DNA from: Yoonia sp. SS1-5
GTDB taxonomy: Bacteria; Pseudomonadota; Alphaproteobacteria; Rhodobacterales; Rhodobacteraceae
Assembly: GCF_038443705.2 (NCBI RefSeq)
Contig: NZ_CP151767.2
Coordinates: 3,897,501-3,961,500 of the forward strand
Direction of reading: 5' to 3'
DNA: 64,000 nt
Made by a program: the position numbers and the translations under genes. Of this stretch, positions 1-7,605 are shown in pieces (the stretch's first letter is position 1; every line of letters starts with the position of its first letter). The notes below the pieces were generated by a model, which saw only the letters and a program-made list of their open reading frames with translations, did no database searches and had not been told where the DNA came from.

Positions 1-240
1 AATATTGAAGAACAAGGGCTGGAAGGCGATATGTATATAGCCCAGCAGGGTCACAAACTGGTTGGAACCCAGATCACATTGATCAACGACCGGATAAGAG
101 GCGGCCTGCAACAGCTCCATCGCGGTGAAGTAACCCATTGGCAGCCAATATGCGGCCGGCTTGCCCTTGGCGATCAGGTAGCCTGTCGCCGCAACACCAA
201 GCCCTGACATCGCAAAAGATGCCCCCATACTCCAACACAT
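1..240 (-). CDS. DUF5765-type membrane protein (partial, 3' end outside window)
   Basis: An open frame reads leftwards from ATG at 238-240 to the window edge (80 codons, no stop). It begins [16 protein letters not shown] and continues with hydrophobic stretches (about residues 8-22 and 62-80) separated by a segment with [15 protein letters not shown]. This Met-Cys-Trp-Ser start and helix pattern fits the DUF5765 family of small multi-pass membrane proteins; its function is unknown. It diverges from infA. The rest of the gene lies outside, so length and C-terminus cannot be judged. Confidence 0.6.
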   Translation of the reverse strand, partial: MCWSMGASFAMSGLGVAATGYLIAKGKPAAYWLPMGYFTAMELLQAASYPVVDQCDLGSNQFVTLLGYIHIAFQPLFFNI

Positions 241-386
241 CGCCACACCCTTTTGTTATTGCTGTCACGTTGCGGCGAATGACGGATCATTTGAAGGGGA
301 AATGTGTGTTTTCCCTTGATATTCATCCAAGGTGCGCTCATTTAAGCGGCGCGCAGCAATTTGCGCGGAAAAATGTAGGAGACCAC

Positions 387-605
387 ATGGCCAAGGAAGA
401 ACTGCTCGAATTCCCCGGTGTCGTGAAGGAACTGCTGCCAAATGCGACATTTCGGGTCGAGCTGGAAAACGGCCATGAGATCATCGCACATACGGCAGGC
501 AAGATGCGCAAAAACCGCATCCGGGTTCTGGCTGGCGACAAGGTACAGGTCGAGATGACCCCTTACGATCTGACAAAGGGTCGGATCAACTATCGTTTCA
601 AATAG
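387..605 (+). CDS. infA: Translation initiation factor IF-1
   Basis: The 72-residue product is the exact usual length of IF-1, a single S1/OB-fold protein that sits in the ribosomal A site during initiation with IF-2 and IF-3. It begins [19 protein letters not shown], then has the [19 protein letters not shown] core and ends RINYRFK, as in canonical IF-1. The frame stays open upstream to 138, but the ATG at 387 gives the family N-terminus and has GTAGGAG about 6 bases upstream, so it is the start. maf follows after 73 bases on the same strand, an order common in Rhodobacterales. Confidence 0.97.
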   Translation: MAKEELLEFPGVVKELLPNATFRVELENGHEIIAHTAGKMRKNRIRVLAGDKVQVEMTPYDLTKGRINYRFK

Positions 606-678
606 CGTGATGCGGCGCAGATAGGCATTTGGCGTGACACCGGATGCGACCGCTGACGATGTGCAGGGGGCGGAGAGC

Positions 679-1280
<602 letters not shown>

Positions 1281-1284
<4 letters not shown>

Positions 1285-2315
1285 AGGGCAGGCAAATTGT
1301 GCTCGATCATATCGGACAGGCTGCAGCGGCGGCTTATCTGGTGGATGGGCAATTGGATGATCTGCTGATTGATCATGGCGATGCCCCGCGCCCGGGCGCG
1401 GTGTTCAGGGCGATCTGTGACCGTCCGATCAAGGGGCAGGGCGGCATGATGATGCGCCTCCCGGACGGGGAAACAGCCTTTCTGCGCCACGGCAAGGGGT
1501 TGCGTCCGGGGCAGGCGCTCTTGGTGCAGGTCACCGGCTATTCCGAGCAGGGCAAGGCAGTTCCGGTAACGGACCGTGTGCTGTTCAAAAGCCGCTACGC
1601 GATTGTGACGCCCGGCAAGCCGGGCATCAATGTCTCGCGTCAAATCACCGATGACGACAAACGCGATGAACTGCTTGTTGTCGCGCATGATGTTTTTGAC
1701 AGCCCGCACGGGCTGATCCTGAGATCATCATGTGACGGGGCTGATGAGACCGAAATCGCCGATGATATCCTGGCGATGCAGTCGGTCGCAGATGCAGTTC
1801 TGGCTGATGCGGAAGGCACCACGCCCGAGGCGCTGACCGAAGGCGATGGCGCACATGCGCTGGCGTGGCGGGAATGGACGGGCGCGGCCGATATCGTCAC
1901 TGCACCGGGAAGTTTTGAGACGCTTGGCGTGCTGGATCAGATTACGGGGCTGCGCAGCCCGCTTGTTCCCTTAGGTGAAGGGCATATGTATGTCGAACGC
2001 ACGCGGGCCTTGGTCGCGGTCGATGTGAACACGGGCAATGATACGTCACCCGCAGCTGCGCTAAAAGCCAATCTCGCCGCCTGTCGCACCCTCCCACGGT
2101 CGCTCCGGCTGCGCGGGCTGGCCGGGCAGATCAGTATTGATTTTGTGTCGATGTCCAAGACCCATCGAAAACAGGTTGAACAATCGCTGCGCGCCGCATT
2201 CCGCGCGGACCCGGTCGAAACCTCGCTGGTTGGGTGGACCCCTATGGGCCTGTTCGAACTGCAGCGCAAGCGCGAACGCGCCCCGTTTCCAGCAACCCTG
2301 GTCGGAGACCTCTAG
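1281..2315 (+). CDS. Ribonuclease E/G family protein (short form)
   Basis: A 344-residue protein related to the catalytic half of RNase E/G, endonucleases that cut single-stranded RNA in rRNA and mRNA processing. The key motif [12 protein letters not shown] (residues about 243-254), which supplies a metal-binding Asp, and a later [13 protein letters not shown] with the second acidic site are present. The N-terminal region is a shortened S1-like segment and no C-terminal scaffold or zinc-link region is seen, so it is much smaller than RNase E. The start at 1281 overlaps maf by 4 bases. It overlaps yacG by one base, giving a tight maf-rnase-yacG operon. Confidence 0.85.
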
Positions 2316-2500
2316 TGGCCTGCCCTATCTGCGACAAACCAACCGATCCGACCTACCGGCCATTCTGCTCGCGGCGTTGTGCCGATATTGATTTGGGAAA
2401 ATGGCTATCCGGCAGCTACGCGATCCCGACAAACAGCGCCGAGGATGATGATGATCTGGCAGAGGCGCTACTGGATGCGGCGAAGGACAAACCGCATTAG
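2315..2500 (+). CDS. yacG: DNA gyrase inhibitor YacG (zinc-ribbon)
   Basis: A 61-residue protein with the YacG four-cysteine zinc site: CPICDKP near the start and [15 protein letters not shown] after it. Family members bind GyrB and inhibit gyrase supercoiling. The start is GTG at 2315, overlapping the TAG stop of the RNase gene by one base, with GGAGA 7 bases upstream. The C-terminus is acidic ([14 protein letters not shown]), as is usual. It closes the maf operon; about 160 bases without a supported gene separate it from the tRNA. Confidence 0.9.
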   Translation: MACPICDKPTDPTYRPFCSRRCADIDLGKWLSGSYAIPTNSAEDDDDLAEALLDAAKDKPH

Positions 2501-2659
2501 CGTCTTCCTTGCGAGGCTGTGGCACATGTCGATTGCGCTATTTTTGAAGGCGACCGATGATGAGGACCGACAGGGCAGGTTTTTTGCCAATATTGGACTG
2601 GACAGCCCTGACGACCTCGCCTAAGAAACGCGAACCCAGCAGCGTTGCTGTTTCCCGAT

Positions 2660-2734
2660 GCCCGGGTAGCTCAGGGGTAGAGCAGTGGATTGAAAATCCT
2701 CGTGTCGGTGGTTCGATTCCGCCCCCGGGCACCA
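2660..2734 (+). tRNA. tRNA-Phe (GAA)
   Basis: A full cloverleaf with encoded CCA: acceptor GCCCGGG (2660-2666) pairs with CCCGGGC (2724-2730), D arm GCTC/GAGC, anticodon loop TTGAAAA giving anticodon GAA, and T loop GGTTCGATTCC. One T-T opposition sits in the anticodon stem. Its 3' end is the attachment site of the island that follows. Confidence 0.96.
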
Positions 2735-2751
2735 CTTAACAAGCTGATATG
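2719..2751 (+). repeat. Island attachment repeat, tRNA side
   Basis: These 33 bases, from the T-arm/acceptor end of tRNA-Phe to just past CCA, recur at 15150-15182 with a single C/T difference (CACCAC versus CATCAC). Direct repeats of a tRNA 3' end beside a tyrosine integrase are the standard signature of site-specific island integration. The tRNA stays intact on this side. Confidence 0.88.
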
Positions 2752-2765
2752 TATGTATTTTCTGC

Positions 2766-3878
2766 TCATGACTGATCCTCGTTTCGGTCAGGTTTGACGC
2801 TTTTTTGCGAAGGTTTGACACTTTCGGCCCGCCTTCGGTTCTCCTCTTCCAATGTCGCCATGGTCTCGCGGTTCTTGTCGGCAAGGTTCGCAGACCGCGA
2901 ATAGTGCCGCGCCATGGACCGTGTTTTCTGTCCCAACAGGTCCGCGATGCGGCGTTCGTCGAGGCCTGCTTCGCGCAAAGTTGTGGCGACCGTGTGCCGC
3001 AAGCCCTTGAGGGTCAGGCCTTTTTCGATAAGGCCTTCATTCTCAAGGGCGGATTTGAAACGGTGCCAGACGGTTGAAAAGCCGTTGTAAGTCCAAGCCT
3101 CTCCTCTGGAGTTGGAAAGCACCGTCTCGGCGTCGTGGTTGGGCATACGGTCCAACGCGACCTGAAGCGTCGGACTGACCGGAATCGCGACTTCTTCACC
3201 GGTCTTGCCGCGCACGCCCCAGATGGTGCCGTCATCGACCTGATCTTTTCGCAATCGAAGAGCGTCGGATGGATCGAGGCCGGTGTTCATCATCAAAGCA
3301 AGCGCAACACGCACATGAGGCTTGGCTTTGCCCAAGACGGTATCGCGTTCTTCGATAGTCCAGGGGCGGTTTGCATAGGCGCGGTCGCGTGGGCGGCGCT
3401 TCGGGATCACGTCCTTGGCGAAGTTCGCGGAGATCAACCCTTTCGGGATGTTGTAGCGAAAAACCTCGCTCAGAAGCGTCCGGACCATATTGGCCCGCCG
3501 CCAGCCTATCTTCTTCGCGGCTTTGTCGTGGATGCCAGCAATCAACGGCGTGTCAATCACATGGATCGGTGTGTCGCGGATCGGCTCAAGGAAATCAGCG
3601 CATTTGCGGTAATCGCGCCGCGTGGCTTCGGCAAGATTCTGATAGTGCTCGTTTTCGAAGTAGGACTGGATCAACCCGCCAAGCGTTCCGGCCTTTGGTG
3701 CCTTGGCCCGTTGAGCCTCAGCGATGGCACGGATCGTCTCACATTCGGCAAAGAACTCGGCGGAACCAATAGGAGCATTGGTCAGGTCAACCTTGTGGCC
3801 AGTCTCGCGATGATAGCATCGCTGCTTACCGTGCCGGTCTTTGAAAATCTTGAAACCTTTGACCCGCACCTGTGTCAT
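2766..3878 (-). CDS. Tyrosine recombinase (island integrase)
   Basis: A 370-residue phage-type integrase: an N-terminal SAM-like core-binding region (about 60-160) and a C-terminal catalytic domain. Box II reads LKGLRHTVATTLREAGL and the tail LLGQKTRSMARHYSR holds the nucleophile Tyr. Two usual residues differ: the first catalytic Arg position reads TGLDPSDAL rather than TGLR, and the box II His is Lys. Similar variants may occur in the family, so activity is not excluded. ATG at 3878 overlaps the preceding gene's TGA by one base (TGATG), so I prefer it over TTG 3881. It presumably recombines the repeats at 2719 and 15150. Confidence 0.9.
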   Translation of the reverse strand: MTQVRVKGFKIFKDRHGKQRCYHRETGHKVDLTNAPIGSAEFFAECETIRAIAEAQRAKAPKAGTLGGLIQSYFENEHYQNLAEATRRDYRKCADFLEPIRDTPIHVIDTPLIAGIHDKAAKKIGWRRANMVRTLLSEVFRYNIPKGLISANFAKDVIPKRRPRDRAYANRPWTIEERDTVLGKAKPHVRVALALMMNTGLDPSDALRLRKDQVDDGTIWGVRGKTGEEVAIPVSPTLQVALDRMPNHDAETVLSNSRGEAWTYNGFSTVWHRFKSALENEGLIEKGLTLKGLRHTVATTLREAGLDERRIADLLGQKTRSMARHYSRSANLADKNRETMATLEEENRRRAESVKPSQKSVKPDRNEDQS

Positions 3879-4114
3879 CAAAGGCGGTCCAGAATGGTTT
3901 CGCGCGTGTCGGTCACGGACCCAGACTTTACATCATCAATCCAGAGATCGAGGTCACGACGATCCCAAAGCAGCGTGCCTTGCTTCAACTCAACGGGCCT
4001 AACCGGGCAGGCCGACTTGAAGTGCTTCACAGGCAATCCGGAATAGCTCGCGGGCTCGGACTGCTTGAGCATGCGTTTGTCGAACACGCTGATATTGAGA
4101 TTGGTCGTCGCCAT
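3878..4114 (-). CDS. Small excisionase-like DNA-binding protein
   Basis: A 78-residue protein directly upstream of and coupled to the integrase. The segment LKQSEPASYSGLPVKHFKSA followed by LLWDRRDLDLWIDD has the form of MerR/Xis-type winged-helix proteins, where a short helix-turn-helix is followed by a basic wing and a D-x-W-I helix. Such proteins usually act as recombination directionality factors or regulators of the integrase. The assignment rests on this pattern and on position only. Confidence 0.6.
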   Translation of the reverse strand: MATTNLNISVFDKRMLKQSEPASYSGLPVKHFKSACPVRPVELKQGTLLWDRRDLDLWIDDVKSGSVTDTRETILDRL

Positions 4115-4129
4115 GGCCTGACACCCCCA

Positions 4130-4336
4130 TCAATTTGCTGCCATGCCCTCGGCCCCTTTGACCTCGGTAGCGTTCTTCTGAAACCGCTCCCAACCGCTCG
4201 TCGTCAGCATCTTGGTCTTCGATGATATCTCCACGAACTCCAGCATCCCGGTGTTCATGAGTGCGCTAATTTGCGCAGGGCTTAACCCGACAATCTCGCT
4301 GAGTTGTTTGGGAGAGAGAAGACGTTTCTGGGTCAA
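4130..4336 (-). CDS. Small helix-turn-helix protein of the integrase operon
   Basis: A 68-residue protein starting MTQKRLLSPKQLSEIVGLS; the SPKQLSEIVGLSPAQISALM segment has the spacing of a MerR/AlpA-type helix-turn-helix. The start is TTG at 4336, supported by a strong GGAGG six bases upstream on the minus strand. It precedes the excisionase-like gene by 15 bases, so three genes run as an operon towards the tRNA. Its role (transcriptional control or excision) is inferred from place and size. Confidence 0.55.
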   Translation of the reverse strand: MTQKRLLSPKQLSEIVGLSPAQISALMNTGMLEFVEISSKTKMLTTSGWERFQKNATEVKGAEGMAAN

Positions 4337-4386
4337 TTTCAGCCTCCACTGCTGGATATGAATGGAATCGCTTGTTCCGCACCTTT

Positions 4387-4460
4387 TGACATGCTCAGAT
4401 GTCAGTAAGATAGGAGTAACGTCATTTTGTGCAGTTTTGCTCGTTATGACGGTTACGTCA
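4387..4460. promoter_or_regulatory. Operator-like inverted repeats between divergent island promoters
   Basis: The 137-bp gap between the integrase operon and the XRE gene holds two perfect inverted repeats: TGACAT-N6-ATGTCA (4387-4404) and TGACG-N4-CGTCA (4447-4460), plus a half site TAACGTCA at 4417-4424. Placement between divergent genes, one a Cro/CI-like protein, suggests repressor operators controlling excision. Binding is inferred. Confidence 0.45.
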
Positions 4461-4473
4461 ATGGGAACCTCGC

Positions 4474-4896
4474 ATGCCGCAGGACAATAGGTCGGTTTTC
4501 GCTTCTATGGGCGCGCGGCTCGCAATCGCGCGAAATGAAGTTGGCCTAACACAAACAGCCATGGCAGAGGCAATTGGCGTCTCCCATCGTGCCTATCACA
4601 GCTATGAAAAGGGCCAGCGGGGTTTGCCGGTCGAGGCCCTTGTGGCGATAGCGGATCGGTTTGAAGTGGACGCGGCGTGGATATTGCTTGGAACCAAAGC
4701 TGTCCGCGTGGCGCATGACTTCGAGGCTCTGAAGCAGATCGAGACTTCGCTCGATCAACACCTGAATGAAGAAGACATCAAAATAAAGAGTGAAAAGCGC
4801 GGCGCAATCGTCGCGCGTTGGTACCAGTCGCATGTCGAGGGACGGGAAGTTACGGATGATGACGTTCACACTTGGATCGAACTCGTAAGGGAGTAA
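4474..4896 (+). CDS. XRE-family transcriptional regulator
   Basis: A 140-residue protein with a Cro/CI helix-turn-helix at about residues 12-66: GARLAIARNEVGLTQTAMAEA, then IGVSHRAYHSYEKGQRGLP and VEALVAIADRFEVDAAWIL. The C-terminal half is charged and carries no recognised peptidase or sensor domain. It is divergent from the excisionase-integrase operon, the typical place of an island repressor, and is followed after 4 bases by a small membrane gene now split by an IS. The start ATG 4474 lacks a strong ribosome-binding site. Confidence 0.8.
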   Translation: MPQDNRSVFASMGARLAIARNEVGLTQTAMAEAIGVSHRAYHSYEKGQRGLPVEALVAIADRFEVDAAWILLGTKAVRVAHDFEALKQIETSLDQHLNEEDIKIKSEKRGAIVARWYQSHVEGREVTDDDVHTWIELVRE

Positions 4897-4985
4897 GCAA
4901 ATGCAAAAACCTAGTGAAAGTTGGCAGAAGCTACAACGTGCGACCGCTGAACGAGCTTATCGCACTGTGATCGAGCCACTTAAGC

Positions 4986-6165
4986 TGTAAAACACACGAC
5001 TTGATCTGACATTTCTGCTCTTCTGGAGCGCAATCAAGGAGTGTCGATCAATGACAAGTATTCAAGAGAAGATCATCAAGCCGAAGCTGGGGCTGTTGGA
5101 ACTGGCCAAACAGCTCGGAAGCGTGTCGCAGGCCTGCAAAGTGATGGGTTATTCGCGGGACAGCTTTTACCGGTTCAGAGAACTTTACGATCAGGGTGGC
5201 GAAGAAGCCCTGATGGATCTCAGCCGCCGCAAGCCGGTGATGAAAAACCGCGTGCCAGAACATGTCGAGAAGGCGGTCATCGAACTGGCCATCGACAACC
5301 CGGCTCTGGGTCAGAAACGGGCGTCGTGGGAGCTGCAGCAGAAAGGCATCATGGTGTCATCGTCGGGCGTCCGGTCGATCTGGCTGCGTAATGATCTGGA
5401 AACCATGAAAAAGCGCCTCAAGGCCCTGGAGGCCCGTGCCGCCCAAGAGGGTATCTTGCTCACCGAGGATCAGTTGGCCGCGCTGGAAAAAGCCAAGGCC
5501 AAGAAAGAAGCCCATGGCGAGATCGAGAGCCACCACCCTGGCTATCTGGGCAGCCAGGACACCTATTATGTGGGCACAATGAAGGGCGTCGGACGCATTT
5601 ATCAACAGACCTTTGTCGATACCTATGCCCGCGTGGCGATCTGCAAGCTCTACACTGAAAAGACGGCAATCACCGCGGCCGACTTGCTGAACGACCGCGT
5701 GATCCCGTTCTTTGCAGAGCATGAGATCAGCCTGCTGCGCGTCCTGACAGACCGGGGCACGGAATACTGTGGCAAGGTCGAGAACCACGCCTACCAGCTT
5801 TATCTGGCCGTCGAGGACGTGGACCACACCCGAACCAAGGCCAATTCTCCGCAAACAAACGGCATCTGCGAGCGGTTCCATCGCACCATCAAGGATGAGT
5901 TCTACGACATCGCATTCCGCAAGAAACTGTATCGGTCAGTCGAAGAGTTGCAGGCCGATCTGGATGCGTGGCTGGCAAAGTACAACGAACAGCGGCCACA
6001 TTCGGGACGTCACTGCTATGGCAAAACACCTATGCAGACCTTCCGCGAAACGCTACACATCGCTGTCGAGAAGACGATCAAAACGCACGACCAATCGGAC
6101 AGTGCGCAACCCGTTCTCAGCGTCGCAAGCTGAGATGTCCGTCAGATCAAGTCTGAAGTTTTACA
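4986..6165 (+). mobile_element. IS481-type insertion sequence, copy 1
   Basis: A 1180-bp element with ends starting TGTAAAAC; the inner parts of both ends share ACTTGATCTGAC. It is flanked by a 7-bp target duplication CTTAAGC (4979-4985 and 6166-6172). It carries one transposase gene and is identical in length and protein sequence to copies 2 and 3, so spread was recent. The single DDE reading frame, TGT...ACA ends and size fit the IS481 family. Confidence 0.92.
5051..6133 (+). CDS. IS481-family transposase (copy 1)
   Basis: A 360-residue DDE transposase. The N-terminal helix-turn-helix (LAKQLGSVSQACKVMGYSRD) recognises the ends; the rve-type integrase core has the first Asp in the GSQDTYYVGTMKG region, the second in LTDRGTEYCG and the Glu in SPQTNGICERFHRTIKDEF, followed by the KYNEQRPHSGRHCYGKTP box common to this family. 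The start at 5051 follows AGGAG by 12 bases. Long open frames on the opposite strand inside the element are coding shadows. Confidence 0.93.
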   Translation: MTSIQEKIIKPKLGLLELAKQLGSVSQACKVMGYSRDSFYRFRELYDQGGEEALMDLSRRKPVMKNRVPEHVEKAVIELAIDNPALGQKRASWELQQKGIMVSSSGVRSIWLRNDLETMKKRLKALEARAAQEGILLTEDQLAALEKAKAKKEAHGEIESHHPGYLGSQDTYYVGTMKGVGRIYQQTFVDTYARVAICKLYTEKTAITAADLLNDRVIPFFAEHEISLLRVLTDRGTEYCGKVENHAYQLYLAVEDVDHTRTKANSPQTNGICERFHRTIKDEFYDIAFRKKLYRSVEELQADLDAWLAKYNEQRPHSGRHCYGKTPMQTFRETLHIAVEKTIKTHDQSDSAQPVLSVAS

Positions 6166-6456
6166 CTTAAGCTGATCGAAATGACCTTCTTTGCAGCATG
6201 CATCTTATATTTGATTGGCTTTTCCCAGCTCCAGTTCTTTGACTTTAGGGACGGAGTGACCTGGCTCACGGGAGCCCAAATCTTGCTAGTGGCAATCGCT
6301 GGGTTGCTGGTGCCAATCTTGATCGGTTCTTTCGTTACAATCCATCTAACGAAGCGGCGTCTCGAGAGCTCCTTGTTGCAGTCTGGCTGATTGAGAAACA
6401 AGGCGCTTGGTGTCACAGACCATTTCATGCTTTAAATCACTAAAAAACAGGCGAGA

Positions 6457-7605
6457 ATGTTCGATAGTAACCAAATGGGACAACGGCCAACGGCCGTCGA
6501 CTTGTTCGCTGGCGCGGGTGGGTTCTCTCTTGGTGCAATCAGATCAGGTTTCGAGGTTAAGTTCGCTGTCGAGAACGATAAATTCGCTGTTCAAACTTAT
6601 AAACGGAACATTTTCAATGAGTCCGGCGTGAGCAATCCTGTTGTACTCGACGGCAGTATACTTGAGTACGATCCCACAGAAGTTGCGGACTTTCACTTCC
6701 AAGATCGTTCATGCGATTTGGTGCTGGGCGGTCCTCCGTGTCAGGGATTTTCTACACACAGAATTCTGAATGCTGGCGTAAACGACCCACGCAATGAGCT
6801 AGTTCTTGCATACTTTGATTTCGTCAAAGCACTAAAGCCTAAAGTTTTCCTAATGGAGAACGTTCCTGGTATTTTGTGGGACCGTCACAGGCCTTACTTG
6901 GACAAGTTTTATGCCGAAGGCGCAAGGGCTGGCTATGATGTGCGTCAGCCAATTGTCCTCGATGCGCGTGATTTCGGTGTGCCACAAAGGAGAAAACGCG
7001 TTTTCGTGCTGGGTGTTCGATGCGATGTGAATGTCCCACAAGAGTTTTCTTGGCCGTCACGGCAAACGCACTGCGATCCGGCGAAAGTGATCGATAGTTC
7101 TGAGCCTTGGGTATCTTGTAGCCACGTGTTCGATCCGACGTCTGAAAACGATACAAACAACATACACATGAACCATGGGGCCGAGCTTATCCAAGCCTTC
7201 AAAAACACACCCATTAATGGTGGTAGCAGAAAAGACTCTGGGAGGCTGCTAGCATGTCACAAGGGCCATGATGGTCATAAAGACGTCTACGGTCGAATAG
7301 ATCCTAGCAAACCTGCGCCCACGATGACCACCGCGTGCATCAACCCGTCGAAGGGCCGATTTGTCCATCCAACTGAGCATCATGGAATCACCGTAAGGCA
7401 GGCCGCGAGAATCCAAACGTTTCCTGATCACTTTGTGTTTGAAGGCGGCCTGACTGCCGCAGGGCGTCAAATTGGCAACGCCGTACCCATCGAACTGGGC
7501 AGAGTTCTGACCAGTGAAATCATGAAAAATCTGATTGTGAGCGATTCAAGAAGGCTGGGTGTTGCAGGAACAGATTTCGAGCCAGCTCAAAGAAACGAAT
7601 TTTAA
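6457..7605 (+). CDS. DNA (cytosine-5)-methyltransferase
   Basis: A complete 382-residue C5 methyltransferase that transfers a methyl group from S-adenosylmethionine to cytosine in a specific DNA site. All main motifs are visible: I DLFAGAGGFSLG (15-26), II ENDKFAVQTY, IV GGPPCQGFS with catalytic Cys95, VI MENVPG (133-138), VIII QRRKRVFVLG (177-186), IX RQAARIQTFPDHF and X QIGNAVP (338-344). The region about 195-310 is the target-recognition part; the site recognised cannot be read. Its TAA overlaps the ATPase start (TAATG), so the two are coupled. Base use is more A/T-rich than the chromosome. No restriction endonuclease gene is adjacent. Confidence 0.95.
   Translation: MFDSNQMGQRPTAVDLFAGAGGFSLGAIRSGFEVKFAVENDKFAVQTYKRNIFNESGVSNPVVLDGSILEYDPTEVADFHFQDRSCDLVLGGPPCQGFSTHRILNAGVNDPRNELVLAYFDFVKALKPKVFLMENVPGILWDRHRPYLDKFYAEGARAGYDVRQPIVLDARDFGVPQRRKRVFVLGVRCDVNVPQEFSWPSRQTHCDPAKVIDSSEPWVSCSHVFDPTSENDTNNIHMNHGAELIQAFKNTPINGGSRKDSGRLLACHKGHDGHKDVYGRIDPSKPAPTMTTACINPSKGRFVHPTEHHGITVRQAARIQTFPDHFVFEGGLTAAGRQIGNAVPIELGRVLTSEIMKNLIVSDSRRLGVAGTDFEPAQRNEF

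Larger units (their letters stand above)
4901..6390 (+). pseudogene. Small two-helix membrane protein split by IS481-type copy 1
   Basis: Joining 4901-4985 to 6173-6390, which removes the IS and one 7-bp duplication, restores a 100-codon frame from ATG (GGGAG upstream) to TGA. The product would be a charged N-terminus (MQKPSESWQKLQRATAERAY), then two membrane segments, FFAACILYLIGFSQL and a longer one around ILLVAIAGLLVPILI, ending in a basic tail. The first part now runs into the IS and stops at once. It follows the XRE gene by 4 bases, so it was the second gene of that operon. Function unknown; no family recognised. Confidence 0.8.

Noticed and set aside
138..386. Upstream extension of infA to 138.
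   Set aside because: It overlaps the divergent DUF5765 gene and IF-1 has a fixed 72-residue form beginning at 387.
2527..2624. A 32-codon frame between yacG and the tRNA.
   Set aside because: Very short, no ribosome site and no recognisable product.
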